Of a stretch of DNA of 64,000 nt, positions 7,637 to 16,008 are shown one piece after another. The stretch is taken from positions 1 to 64,000 of the forward strand of contig DATDAQ010000119.1 of assembly GCA_036525295.1 (NCBI GenBank), in the 5' to 3' direction. The position numbers were made by a program, and so were the translations under genes. The stretch is from VRUE01 sp036525295 (GTDB lineage: Bacteria; Actinomycetota; Thermoleophilia; Solirubrobacterales; 70-9). The notes under the pieces are model-generated. The model was not told the DNA's origin. It did no database searches and saw only the letters and a list, made by a program, of their open reading frames with translations. The number at the start of each line of letters is the position of its first letter. Position 1 is the first letter of the stretch.

Positions 7637-8965
7637 GTGCAACGATCGAGAAACGGACGCACGGCGCAGAGTGGCCAGGGCGCGAACGGCGCCGGCGTCT
7701 CCAACCCCCGGGCCAAACAGCGGGCCCTGGCGATCGGCATCACGGGCGGAGGGGCCGGCGCCGATCCGCTGGCCGAGCTGAAGGAGCTGCTGCGCACCGC
7801 CGGCGTGGCCACCGCGGGCGAAGCGATGCAGCAGCGCGACGCGCCCGACCCCGACCGCTACGTCGGCCGCGGCAAGCTCGACGAACTGAAAGAGCAGATC
7901 GTCGCCTGCGACGCCAACCTCGTCGCCTGCGACGACGAGCTGGCGCCGCGGCAGGAGCGCAACCTGGAGGCGGCGCTCGGCGTGCCGGTGATCGACCGCA
8001 CCGCGGTGATCCTCGACATCTTCGCCGACCACGCCCACTCGGCAGAGGGAAAGCTCCAGGTCGAGCTGGCCCAGCTCGAATACAACATGGCCCGCATGCG
8101 GGGGCTCTGGACCCACCTCGAGCGCCTTGGCGCGGGCAGGATGGATGGCGGCATCGGCACCAGGGGCCCGGGCGAGAGTCAGATCGAGACCGACCGCCGC
8201 CTGGCCCGCGACCGGATCGCGGCCCTGCGCCGCCGCCTGGTGCGACTCCAGCGCAACCGCGGCGTGATGCGCACCCGCCGTGACCGTTCCTCGCTCCCGC
8301 GAGTGGCCCTCGCCGGCTACACCAACGCGGGCAAGTCGACCCTGCTGAACGCGCTGACCGGAGCCGAGGTCGGCGTCGGCGACCGGCTCTTCCACACCCT
8401 CGACCCGACCACCCGCAGCCTCGAGCTCTCCGGGCGCGACTACCTGCTGACCGACACCGTCGGCTTCATCGAGAAGCTGCCACACCAGCTGGTAGAGGCC
8501 TTCAAGGCGACCCTGGAGGAGACCGTGCTGGCTGACCTGATCCTGCACGTCGTCGACGCCGCGGCCCCCGAGGAGCGCCGCCAGGCAGACATGCGCGCGG
8601 TCGACGAGGTGCTGGAGGAGATCGGCGCCGGCGAAAGCCCACGCCTGCTCGTGCTCAACAAGGCCGACCTGCTGAAGGCAGACGAGCGGGACGAGGTGCT
8701 GGCGCACCACTCAGATGCCGCGCTTGTCTCAGCTTTGACTGGAGAGGATCTAGACGAGTTGCGGGGGCGGATCGAGCAGGCTTTCGCGGACACCCTGGCA
8801 GACGTGGAGTTGCTCGTCCCCTATGCCGAAGGTGCCCGACTCTCGGAGCTGCATGATGTGGCCGGCCAACTCGATCGAGAGGATCGCCCCGATGGTGTCC
8901 TTGTCCGCGCCAGAGTTCCTCTCGCCGAGTTGCATAGGTTCGAGGACCTCACAGTCGCCGCGTAG
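7637..8965 (+). CDS. hflX: GTPase HflX
   Basis: Ribosome-associated GTPase that splits stalled 70S ribosomes. The HflX N-terminal domain (RYVGRGKLDEL, VIDRTAVILDIFADHA, GIGTRGPGESQIETDRR) is followed by the G domain: GYTNAGKST, DTVGFI, NKAD. About 442 residues from GTG 7637. A longer reading from 7568 adds 23 low-complexity, Arg/Pro-rich residues and is less likely. Divergent from the epimerase. Confidence 0.93.
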   Translation: MQRSRNGRTAQSGQGANGAGVSNPRAKQRALAIGITGGGAGADPLAELKELLRTAGVATAGEAMQQRDAPDPDRYVGRGKLDELKEQIVACDANLVACDDELAPRQERNLEAALGVPVIDRTAVILDIFADHAHSAEGKLQVELAQLEYNMARMRGLWTHLERLGAGRMDGGIGTRGPGESQIETDRRLARDRIAALRRRLVRLQRNRGVMRTRRDRSSLPRVALAGYTNAGKSTLLNALTGAEVGVGDRLFHTLDPTTRSLELSGRDYLLTDTVGFIEKLPHQLVEAFKATLEETVLADLILHVVDAAAPEERRQADMRAVDEVLEEIGAGESPRLLVLNKADLLKADERDEVLAHHSDAALVSALTGEDLDELRGRIEQAFADTLADVELLVPYAEGARLSELHDVAGQLDREDRPDGVLVRARVPLAELHRFEDLTVAA

Positions 8966-8999
8966 CGAGGACAGAGCATTCTCCGAATGGGGCGGATAC

Positions 9000-9866
9000 T
9001 CAAGCGTCGCTCTCCGCCATCTCCGAGTCCTCTGTGAGTGCTTTCGCTTTGTCTTTTCGCTGCTTCGTCAATTTGTCTCCCTCCAAGACCTCTCTGATCT
9101 TGTAGTAGGGGGCGACGATGGCCACCCCTGAGTTCTCGCGCACGTATTGCGGCGGCTCCGAGGGCTGGTCGGTGGCTCTATCGCGAACGACGTGGGTCAT
9201 TCGCTTGTGCCCTGTGTCGATGCCGAGAAGCCCAATGGTCTCCGTAAAGAAAGGCATGATCGTCTTCGGACTCCTCTGACTGCCACCCTGGATGTGTATG
9301 AAGACGGGTGAGCCGCTGAAACCTGGCAGGGAATGCATCTCAACTAGATAGGCATCGATCAGCATTTCCCGGCCATCGAGCACTTTTCCGCCGTCCATCA
9401 TGGCGAGACTTCCGAAGCGGGCCAGCGGCTGATTCTGCTGGATGCCAGAGTGCCCAACGAATCGGCCGAGCATAAACACATCGTCCCCAATTCCGACATT
9501 CAACTCGCGCAATCGAAAATCAGTAGGACAGACACTGTCCCAATAAAGCCCTGACGCCTGCCATCCCGATGGCATCTCAAGCTCCATCGGGGCGACTGAA
9601 ACATCATCTGCGTTTGGGTGGTTTATCCAAGCTCCGGCCGGAATGGAGATTGCGTCCACTGCGCCGGCGGCCGTATTAAGCCGAAGTGTCGTGTAGCCGT
9701 TGCCGACAACATGCATGTTCGAAACGACATAAGTGTGCTCGAAGCCGTCTTCTTGAAAGCGGACCAAGAATCCAGTTCCGCCGCCCCCGCTGCCACTGAG
9801 CGCGCTCGCCTCATCTTTGAACAGATAGACGATTGAATTGAGTAGCTCGTCTGGAATTCGGGGCAT
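9000..9866 (-). CDS. Orphan trypsin-like serine protease, probably acquired
   Basis: 288 residues from ATG 9866, which has GAGGG upstream. The chymotrypsin-fold triad is visible: His52 in SNMHVV, Asp87/88 in NADDVSV and the nucleophile Ser184 in GFSGSP. A glycine-rich loop (SGSGGGGTGFLV) precedes the first barrel. No signal peptide or PDZ domain, so it is cytoplasmic and unlike HtrA. The C terminus is Lys/Glu-rich. Base composition is visibly lower in GC than its neighbours, with many AT-ending codons, suggesting transfer. No partner gene is adjacent. Family assignment is good; the target is unknown. Confidence 0.8.
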   Translation of the reverse strand: MPRIPDELLNSIVYLFKDEASALSGSGGGGTGFLVRFQEDGFEHTYVVSNMHVVGNGYTTLRLNTAAGAVDAISIPAGAWINHPNADDVSVAPMELEMPSGWQASGLYWDSVCPTDFRLRELNVGIGDDVFMLGRFVGHSGIQQNQPLARFGSLAMMDGGKVLDGREMLIDAYLVEMHSLPGFSGSPVFIHIQGGSQRSPKTIMPFFTETIGLLGIDTGHKRMTHVVRDRATDQPSEPPQYVRENSGVAIVAPYYKIREVLEGDKLTKQRKDKAKALTEDSEMAESDA

Positions 9867-10044
9867 AGTCCCTCGTGAGGGCGTTAACACCGACACCCGA
9901 TGACCGCACCTCGACGCGCCGCCAGTAGGCAGCAATCATAGATCGCCCCCGGGTGAGGCAGGTATATCAATGCCCTAGCTCGGCACTTGTCCGGAGCGGA
10001 GGATGCCCCCGTCCTCGCCATGCCAGCGGCTAGGGTTGCCAGCC

Positions 10045-10476
10045 ATGGAGCTGCCAATCGCGAAGTTGAAGCCAGAGGCGGTGCTGCCGACACGGGCGCA
10101 CCCCGGAGATGCCGGCCTGGACCTTTTCGCCTGCGAGGCCGCGCATATCGGCCCAGGGGAGCGATGGAGCATTGGAACTGGAATCGCGGTCGAAATTCCC
10201 GAGGGCCATGCCGGGCTGGTGCTTCCTCGCTCGGGTCTGGCGAAGAAGCACGGGATCACGTTGGTCAACGCGCCGGGGCTGATCGACTCCGGGTATCGCG
10301 GGGAGATCCGGGTGCTGCTGCTCAACACCGACCCGGCCGAGACCTTCCGGGTTGAGCCGGGAGATCGGATCGCGCAGTTCGTGATTACGCCGATCGCACT
10401 CGCTGAGCCGGTCGAGGCAGAGGTTCTGGCCGACTCGGCCCGCGGCGACGGCGGCTTCGGGTCCAGCGGGCGCTAA
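10045..10476 (+). CDS. dut: dUTP diphosphatase
   Basis: Hydrolyses dUTP to dUMP and PPi, keeping uracil out of DNA and feeding dTMP synthesis. 143 residues from ATG 10045. The five trimeric dUTPase motifs are seen: HPGDAGLDLFA, PRSGLAKKHG, NAPGLIDSGYRGEI, GDRIAQFVI, and the C-terminal RGDGGFGSSGR. An upstream in-frame ATG adds 14 implausible residues. Converges with gatD, seven bases apart. Confidence 0.95.
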   Translation: MELPIAKLKPEAVLPTRAHPGDAGLDLFACEAAHIGPGERWSIGTGIAVEIPEGHAGLVLPRSGLAKKHGITLVNAPGLIDSGYRGEIRVLLLNTDPAETFRVEPGDRIAQFVITPIALAEPVEAEVLADSARGDGGFGSSGR

Positions 10477-10483
10477 CCGGCCG

Positions 10484-11221
10484 CTAGGCCAGCGCGGCCC
10501 GCCGGGCCGACTCGTGCGCTGCCAGCTCGAGGGTGTCGTCGAGCGACTCGAGCTCGGGGTGCGCTCCGTAGCGGCGCTCCAGGGCCAGGGCGATCAAGTG
10601 GTCGGCCAGCCAGGCGTTCTTGGGGAGGAGGGGGCCGTGGAGGTAGGTGCCAATTAGGTTTCCCTTCTTGACGCCCTCGAGGCCGTCCTCGCCGTTGTTG
10701 CCGAAGCCCTTGATCACGCGGCCGAAGGGCTGCTCACCCGAACCCAGGTAGGTGCGGCCGCCGTGGTTCTCGAAGCCGGCCACAGTTCGCTTGCCGCTGC
10801 CGAGGTCGGCCTCGATCGCGACGTTGCCGATCAGCCGCGGGCCGGGCTTGCGCACCGTCTCCAGGTCGACCAAGCCGAGCCCCGGAAGACGCTCCTCGCC
10901 GAGCTGGTAGCTGTGGCCAAGCAGCTGGTAGCCGCCGCAGACCGCGAGCACGGCAGCACCGTCGGCGAGCGCGGCGGCGAGCGCCTCGCGCTTGGTCTCG
11001 ACCATGTCGGCGGCTACGGCACGCTGGTCGCGGTCCTGGCCACCGCCGAGGTAGATGAGGTCGTGGGAGCCGGGCTCGAAGCGCTCGCCGGGCCCCGCGG
11101 CGGCGTACTCGAAGCCGATGCCCCGCCACTCGCAGCGCCTCCGCAGGAAGACGATGTTGCCGCGGTCGGCGTAGATGTTCATCTGCTCGGGGTAGAGGGC
11201 GAGCAGTCGCAGCTCCGTCAC
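10484..11221 (-). CDS. gatD: Lipid II isoglutaminyl synthase, glutamine amidotransferase subunit GatD
   Basis: Provides ammonia from glutamine for amidating the alpha-carboxyl of D-Glu in the peptidoglycan stem peptide. 245 residues; class I amidotransferase fold of the CobB/CobQ type with nucleophile Cys95 in LAVCGGYQLLG and the catalytic His in GTYLHGPLLPKN. GTG start at 11221 overlaps the preceding methyltransferase stop by four bases (GTGA). Its partner MurT is encoded one gene upstream instead of directly next door. Confidence 0.93.
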   Translation of the reverse strand: MTELRLLALYPEQMNIYADRGNIVFLRRRCEWRGIGFEYAAAGPGERFEPGSHDLIYLGGGQDRDQRAVAADMVETKREALAAALADGAAVLAVCGGYQLLGHSYQLGEERLPGLGLVDLETVRKPGPRLIGNVAIEADLGSGKRTVAGFENHGGRTYLGSGEQPFGRVIKGFGNNGEDGLEGVKKGNLIGTYLHGPLLPKNAWLADHLIALALERRYGAHPELESLDDTLELAAHESARRAALA

Positions 11222-11970
11222 GGCGCCTTCTCCAGCAGCACCACGGTCGAGCCGACGTGGGCCTCGGTAGCGGCGATCTCGCGCCGGCCGGCCGGCAGCA
11301 GTCCGGCCTCGGTGGCTTCGCCTTCGAGCTCCTCGGCGCTGAGCACCCACAGCTCGACCTCGTTCATCTCGTCGTCCATATTCCCGTCGGGGTCGACGGT
11401 CTGGCGCAGGCGGCGCAGCAGAATCCGCTCCGAGTCGACGACCGGCTCCAACGGCAGGCTCGAGTAGATCCAACCGTCCACCTGGCGCACGTCGGGCAGC
11501 GGCGGGGGCGATCCCTGAGGTGCCGGCTGCAGCTCCTCGACGATCGCGAAGGCGGCCCGGCTGCCGGGATCCATGCAGTCGGCCGTGCACCGCAGGCAGT
11601 CGCCTCGCTCTTCGCTGCCGCCCAGGAGCTGGATCAGCTGCATCGGCGCGAGGATCAGGCTGAACATGGTCCCGAACGGGCCGAAGTCGCGTACGTCCTC
11701 CACCTCCGCATCTCCAGACGTGCCCCGGCACTTCTCCCACACGGCCTGGACCAGATTGGGATCGCGGTCGAGGCCGATCACCAGGTTGGGCAGGCGAGCG
11801 GCGAGGTGACGGACGACCCGGCCGGCGCCACAGCCGAGCTCCATGATCGCGTCGTCCTCGCTGAGCGAAGCGGCCAGCTCCTCCCAGAGCGGAAGGTCGG
11901 CCTCGTAGTCGCCGCACTCCACTTCGTTCCAGATGACCGCCTCGGGGTCGCTCTCGAAGGGCAGGCTCAT
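11218..11970 (-). CDS. Class I SAM-dependent methyltransferase between murT and gatD
   Basis: 250 residues. Motif I is seen in IMELGCGAGRVVRHLA, with the acidic residue ending strand 2 in VIGLDRDPN, so it is a Rossmann-fold methyltransferase. The rest (a LAPMQLIQLL helix, DCLRCTADCMDPG, then an acidic C-terminal domain) resembles no family I can name closely. ATG 11970 overlaps the murT stop (ATGA) and its own stop overlaps the gatD start (GTGA), so all three are translationally coupled. This suggests methylation connected with cell-wall precursors, which is inference. Substrate unknown. Confidence 0.8.
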   Translation of the reverse strand: MSLPFESDPEAVIWNEVECGDYEADLPLWEELAASLSEDDAIMELGCGAGRVVRHLAARLPNLVIGLDRDPNLVQAVWEKCRGTSGDAEVEDVRDFGPFGTMFSLILAPMQLIQLLGGSEERGDCLRCTADCMDPGSRAAFAIVEELQPAPQGSPPPLPDVRQVDGWIYSSLPLEPVVDSERILLRRLRQTVDPDGNMDDEMNEVELWVLSAEELEGEATEAGLLPAGRREIAATEAHVGSTVVLLEKAP

Positions 11971-13340
11971 CGCCAGAACTCCTCTGCATGCCCGCGGTCC
12001 GCGAGCAGCTTTCGCAGCTCCAACAGGGCGGTGTAGGTGGGGAGGGCGAAGAGGGGCCCGCCGGCGCCCTCCAGCGCCCGGTCGAGCGAGGGCCCGATCT
12101 CCGCCTCCACCTCGATCGCCTCCACTGGCCAGCCAGCGTACTTCAGGCGTACCGCAAGCTCCGCCGCCCGCGTCCCGGCGCAGAGGACCCGGCGCACCGC
12201 GCCGTCCAGCAGCTCGAAGTCGGCGTCCCAGACCCAGGAGACGTCGCGCCCGTCGGCGGTCCGGTCGTTGAGCGCGATCCAGAGGTCCAGCCCCTCCTCG
12301 CCGGCCTCGAGGCGGAGCGTGCGCAGCACCTCGTTGGCGCCGGCCGGGTTCTTGATTAGCAGGATCGACAGCGGCGTCCCGGCGATCTCGATCGTCTCGA
12401 CGCGGCCGAACGCCGCCCTCATCCCCGCCAGGGCGGGGGCGATCCGCTCCGGCGCCACGCCGAGCTCCAGCCCGGCGGCGACCGCGGCCAGGGCGTTGTA
12501 GACGTTGTAGAGGCCGGGGAGGGGGAGCTCCAGCCGGAGCGGGCCGGCTGGCGTGCGCAGGGCGACGCGCGACCCCTCCATGCCGAGCAGCTCGATCTCG
12601 GTCGCCGCCACCGTGGGCTGGGGGCGCTTTGCGCCGCAGCCGGCGCACGAGTAGTGGCCGAGGTGGCCGACGAAGGCTCGCTCGTAGGCGTAGGGATGGC
12701 CGCAGCGGCGGCAGTGCTTGGCGTCGAAGGCGTGCTGCAGCTCGGGCAGCGCCTGCGAGGCATCCTCGATGCCGAAGTAGGCGATGCCGTCGCGCGGCTT
12801 GCCGCCGGCGTCGCGGCCGAGATCGGCGATCGCCGGGTCGTCGGCGTTGAGGACGAAACGCGTGCGGTCCGCCCGTGCCTCGACGGTACGCGCCCAGTCA
12901 TCGACCAGGGTCTCCATCTCGCCGTAGCGGTCGAGCTGGTCGCGGAAGAGGTTGCCGAGGACGATCAGCGAGGGATCGAGCTCGGTGGCAATCTGCGAGA
13001 GCCAGGCCTCGTCGACCTCGAAGAGGCCCTCCTGCCCCTTCTGCTCGAGCAGGGCCGTGGCGACGCCCCAGGTCATGTTCGAGCCGGCCCGGTTGTGGAC
13101 CGGGCGGCGCCCGTCGGCTTCGAGGAGCGCGGCGATCATCCCCGCCGTGGTCGTCTTGCCGTTGGTGGCGCTGACGATCGTCGTGTCGCCGTCGAGGTCC
13201 GCGCCCAGGCGCCGCAGCGCCTCGGGCTCCAGCTTCAGCAAGAGGCGCCCGGGGAGGGTCGTGCCGCCACCGCGTCCGCTCCTGCGGCTGGCGGCGCCCA
13301 CCGCGCGCGCGACGGCGACCTTCGCGCCGAAGGCGGTCAA
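11967..13340 (-). CDS. murT: Lipid II isoglutaminyl synthase, Mur ligase-like subunit MurT
   Basis: ATP-dependent Mur-ligase-fold subunit that activates the D-Glu carboxylate of lipid II for amidation with ammonia from GatD. 457 residues: P-loop SATNGKTTT (57-65), a zinc ribbon with Cys210, Cys213, Cys232 and Cys235 typical of MurT, the central LYNVYNALAA motif, and the C-terminal domain. TTG start overlaps the lipid kinase stop by four bases. Cytoplasmic face of the membrane. MurT-GatD amidation is common in actinobacteria and in Gram-positive cocci. Confidence 0.94.
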   Translation of the reverse strand: MTAFGAKVAVARAVGAASRRSGRGGGTTLPGRLLLKLEPEALRRLGADLDGDTTIVSATNGKTTTAGMIAALLEADGRRPVHNRAGSNMTWGVATALLEQKGQEGLFEVDEAWLSQIATELDPSLIVLGNLFRDQLDRYGEMETLVDDWARTVEARADRTRFVLNADDPAIADLGRDAGGKPRDGIAYFGIEDASQALPELQHAFDAKHCRRCGHPYAYERAFVGHLGHYSCAGCGAKRPQPTVAATEIELLGMEGSRVALRTPAGPLRLELPLPGLYNVYNALAAVAAGLELGVAPERIAPALAGMRAAFGRVETIEIAGTPLSILLIKNPAGANEVLRTLRLEAGEEGLDLWIALNDRTADGRDVSWVWDADFELLDGAVRRVLCAGTRAAELAVRLKYAGWPVEAIEVEAEIGPSLDRALEGAGGPLFALPTYTALLELRKLLADRGHAEEFWR

Positions 13341-14230
13341 GGTCCGGTTGCGGGCGCGAGCACGTTGAGCGCGCGGGGCAGGATGCGCAGGGAGGCGGGG
13401 AGCTCGGTCAGGTGCTCGCCGTCCGCGTAGACGGGAAAGGGGCGGCTCGCGGTCAGTTCCAGGTGCGGGGCACGGAAGACGCGCACCTGCTCCTCCTCCA
13501 CATGAGTGCCCTTGAACACTTTCGGCAGGTTACCCACGAAGCGCAGCTTGCCACCCTCGCCGACGGTGACGATGTCGAACTCGCCGTCGTCGAGCTCGGC
13601 GTCGGGCGCGATGTACATGCCGCCTCCGAAGGCGCGGCTGTTGGCGACCGAGACCGAGTAGCCGGTGAACCGGTAGCGCTCCTCGCCGACCCGAATCGTG
13701 AAACGGCCCGGCTTCCAGGCCAGCAGCGTGCGGACGGCGGCGTAGGCGTAGACGAGGTTGCCGCGCATGAAGGAGGTCTCGTTGGCTACCCGGTTGGCTT
13801 CGGAGTCGAAGCCGACGCTGACGATGCCGAGGAAGCGCTTGCCGTTGGCCTCGCCGACGTCGATCTGCCGGGTCTCCCCGGCGGCCAGGACCGCGACGGC
13901 GCCGGCCGGGTCGTCGGGGATGCCGAGCACGCGGGCGAGGTCGTTGCCGCGCCCGCCCGGGACGATCCCCAGCGGCGTCTCGGCCCCGGCCATCGCCCCG
14001 CCGACGGCGCCGACGAGGCCGTCGCCGCTGCAGACGACGGGCAGCTCTCCCGCCTCGACAGCGTGCAGCGCCCGCTCCACGCCGTCCTCGAGGCCCTTGG
14101 TCCGCTCGACCCGGAACGGGATCCGCCGCTCGTCGAGCTCCTGCTCGACCTTGGGCAGCAGCTTCAGCGTGCGGCCGTGCGCGGAGTGCGGATTGACCAG
14201 CAGGGTGAGCGGCATTCCCTCGGTAGCCAT
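13337..14230 (-). CDS. Diacylglycerol/lipid kinase family protein (YegS/DgkB type)
   Basis: 297-residue lipid kinase. Present are LVNPHSAHGR, the nucleotide-binding loop at residues 68-72, PGGRGNDLARVLG, and the C-terminal beta-sandwich with ARAFGGGMYIAPD-like and DGEFDIVTV segments. The usual GGDGT signature reads SGDGL here, with Gly and Thr replaced. Likely phosphorylates diacylglycerol or a related lipid on the cytoplasmic face. First gene of the four-gene operon with murT, the methyltransferase and gatD, each joined by a four-base overlap, so the lipid made may belong to the cell-wall lipid cycle (inference). Confidence 0.85.
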   Translation of the reverse strand: MATEGMPLTLLVNPHSAHGRTLKLLPKVEQELDERRIPFRVERTKGLEDGVERALHAVEAGELPVVCSGDGLVGAVGGAMAGAETPLGIVPGGRGNDLARVLGIPDDPAGAVAVLAAGETRQIDVGEANGKRFLGIVSVGFDSEANRVANETSFMRGNLVYAYAAVRTLLAWKPGRFTIRVGEERYRFTGYSVSVANSRAFGGGMYIAPDAELDDGEFDIVTVGEGGKLRFVGNLPKVFKGTHVEEEQVRVFRAPHLELTASRPFPVYADGEHLTELPASLRILPRALNVLAPATGP

Positions 14231-14259
14231 CGAGTCGGCAGCCTAGTGTCCGACGCGGG

Positions 14260-14778
14260 TCAGTCGGGCTGGCCGAGGCGGGCGACGTAGAAGTTGCCGT
14301 TTCCGGTCGCCTCGCTCCGCACCGCGACGAAGCCGCGCCGGGCGAGCCCCCGGGCAAGAGACCCGGGTCGTGGCCACAGGGGCCATCTCGGGCTCTCGGA
14401 GTAGATCAGGTGACCGCCAGGGCCCAGCACCCGCGCAACCTCCTTGGGCCGCAGAGCTCCACGCAGCTGAACGACGAGGTCGAAGAACTCGTCGGGGTAG
14501 GGGAGCGAGGAGGCCTTGCCCATCTTGAACGCGACCCGGCCCTCGGGGTCGAGGCCGACCCGGGCGGTTGCCTGGCGGACCAGCTCGGCGGACGGGTCGA
14601 GCCCGCGCACCCGTGCCGCCGGGAACTCGCGCGCCAGCAGCAGCACGGCCTCCCCGTCGGCGCAGCCGATGACCAGGGCGCGTTCCGGCGGTGGCACGTG
14701 GAGCACCGCGGACGCCAGCGAGATCAGCAACGGAGAGGCCACGGACCTCCCGATGATCGCAAGTGCCGAGGCAGCCAC
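14260..14778 (-). CDS. Small class I SAM methyltransferase
   Basis: 172 residues from GTG 14778 (no clear ribosome site; the start could be shifted). Motif I ALVIGCADGEAVLLLA, RGLDPSAELVRQA and a DLVVQLRGALRPKEVARVL segment followed by PGGHLIYSESPRW show a methyltransferase core of the type-11 group. It is shorter than typical family members and lacks an N-terminal cap. Thirty bases upstream of the lipid kinase, it may lead that operon. Substrate unknown. Confidence 0.7.
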   Translation of the reverse strand: MAASALAIIGRSVASPLLISLASAVLHVPPPERALVIGCADGEAVLLLAREFPAARVRGLDPSAELVRQATARVGLDPEGRVAFKMGKASSLPYPDEFFDLVVQLRGALRPKEVARVLGPGGHLIYSESPRWPLWPRPGSLARGLARRGFVAVRSEATGNGNFYVARLGQPD

Positions 14779-14802
14779 TCGATCATCTAGGCTTCCGGCG
14801 CG

Positions 14803-15489
14803 ATGGAGGAGCAGAAGGGGTTCGACCGGCGCCTGATCATCCTCGGCGTCTTCGCGCTGATCGCCGTCGGCGTGGTCGCCGCGATCCTGATCGGGCGCGG
14901 CGGCGGCGAGGACTCCACCACGGCAACGACCGCGAGTACGGACGGCTGTACGGAAGTCGAAGCACCGAAGCCGAAGACGGCCAGCTTCTCGAAGCCGAAG
15001 CAGGTGCTGACCAAGGGCGAGAAAGCGACGGCGATCGTCGAGACCAGTTGCGGCACCTTCGAGATCGCGCTCGACACCCAGCGCGCCCCGAAGACGGCCA
15101 ACTCCTTCGCCTTCCTCGCCGAGGAAGGCTTCTACGACGACCTCACCTTCCACCGCGTCGCGCCCGGGTTCGTGATCCAGGGCGGCGACCCGGAAGGGAC
15201 CGGCACCGGCGGGCCCGGCTACAGCGTCGACGAGAAGCCGCCCGCGAACCTCGCCTACACCAAAGGCGTAGTGGCTATGGCCAAGAGCGCGGCGGAGCCG
15301 CCCGGGCGCTCCGGCAGCCAGTTCTACGTAGTCACCGCGCCCGACGCGGGACTGCCACCCGAATACGCCCTGGTCGGCAAGGTCAGCGAGGGTTACGATG
15401 TCGTCGAACGGATCGACGCCCTCGGCACCCCGGAAGAAACGCCGAAACAGACGATCCTGATCGAAGCGGTCACGATCGAGAAGGGGTAG
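14803..15489 (+). CDS. Membrane-anchored peptidyl-prolyl cis-trans isomerase (cyclophilin type)
   Basis: 228 residues. One N-terminal transmembrane helix (about residues 10-32) is followed by a Ser/Thr-rich linker and a cyclophilin domain: FEIALDTQRAPKTANSF, YDDLTFHRVAPGFVIQGGDP, SGSQFYVV and LVGKVSEGYDVV. The catalytic Arg (FHRV) and the FVIQGGDP core are present. Likely a folding catalyst on the outer face of the membrane, consistent with nearby disulfide-bond genes. ATG 14803. Confidence 0.9.
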   Translation: MEEQKGFDRRLIILGVFALIAVGVVAAILIGRGGGEDSTTATTASTDGCTEVEAPKPKTASFSKPKQVLTKGEKATAIVETSCGTFEIALDTQRAPKTANSFAFLAEEGFYDDLTFHRVAPGFVIQGGDPEGTGTGGPGYSVDEKPPANLAYTKGVVAMAKSAAEPPGRSGSQFYVVTAPDAGLPPEYALVGKVSEGYDVVERIDALGTPEETPKQTILIEAVTIEKG

Positions 15490-15507
15490 CTGCACTAAGG
15501 TCAGGAC

Positions 15508-16008
15508 ATGGCCAAGGTCGACGTAGGGGACGCGGCACCCGACTTCGAGCTGCCGGGTACCGGCGGGCGGGTCTTCAAGCTCTCCGAGCACCGCGACCGC
15601 AATGTCGTCCTCGCCTTCTACCCGGGCGACGCGACCACCGTCTGCACCAAGCAGTTCTGCTCCTACCGCGACGACTCCGAACGTCTCGACCGGCTCGATG
15701 CCGAGGTCGTCGGGATCTCGCCGCAGTCGGTCGACTCGCATGAGCGTTGGGCCGAGGAACGGGAGCTCAACGTGCCGCTGCTGGCCGACGAGCGGCTCGA
15801 GGTGAGCAAGCGCTACGGCGTCACCGCCTGGCTGGGACCGCTCGCCCGCTTCACCGAGCTGAAGGACGTGCCGGGAGGCCGCTACGTGATGCGATCGATT
15901 TTCGTCATCGACCGCGAGGGAATCGTCCGCCACCGGCACGTCTCGCGGACGGGAGCGACCTTCCAGTCGGTGGGCGACATAGAGCGCGCCCTCACCACCC
16001 TGGGCTGA
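15508..16008 (+). CDS. Peroxiredoxin of the Bcp/AhpC-TSA family
   Basis: 166-residue thiol peroxidase reducing hydrogen peroxide and organic hydroperoxides. The peroxidatic cysteine lies in PGDATTVCTKQFCSYRD, with a second Cys five residues later as in Bcp-type enzymes (CTKQFC for the usual CTxExC). FVIDREGIVR near the C terminus is typical. Cytoplasmic, probably recycled by thioredoxin. Its stop overlaps the next start (TGATG). Confidence 0.9.
   Translation: MAKVDVGDAAPDFELPGTGGRVFKLSEHRDRNVVLAFYPGDATTVCTKQFCSYRDDSERLDRLDAEVVGISPQSVDSHERWAEERELNVPLLADERLEVSKRYGVTAWLGPLARFTELKDVPGGRYVMRSIFVIDREGIVRHRHVSRTGATFQSVGDIERALTTLG

Noticed and set aside
9000..10044. Defence island or prophage remnant around the serine protease
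   Set aside because: Flanked directly by hflX and dut; no integrase, nuclease, ATPase or att-like repeat is visible.
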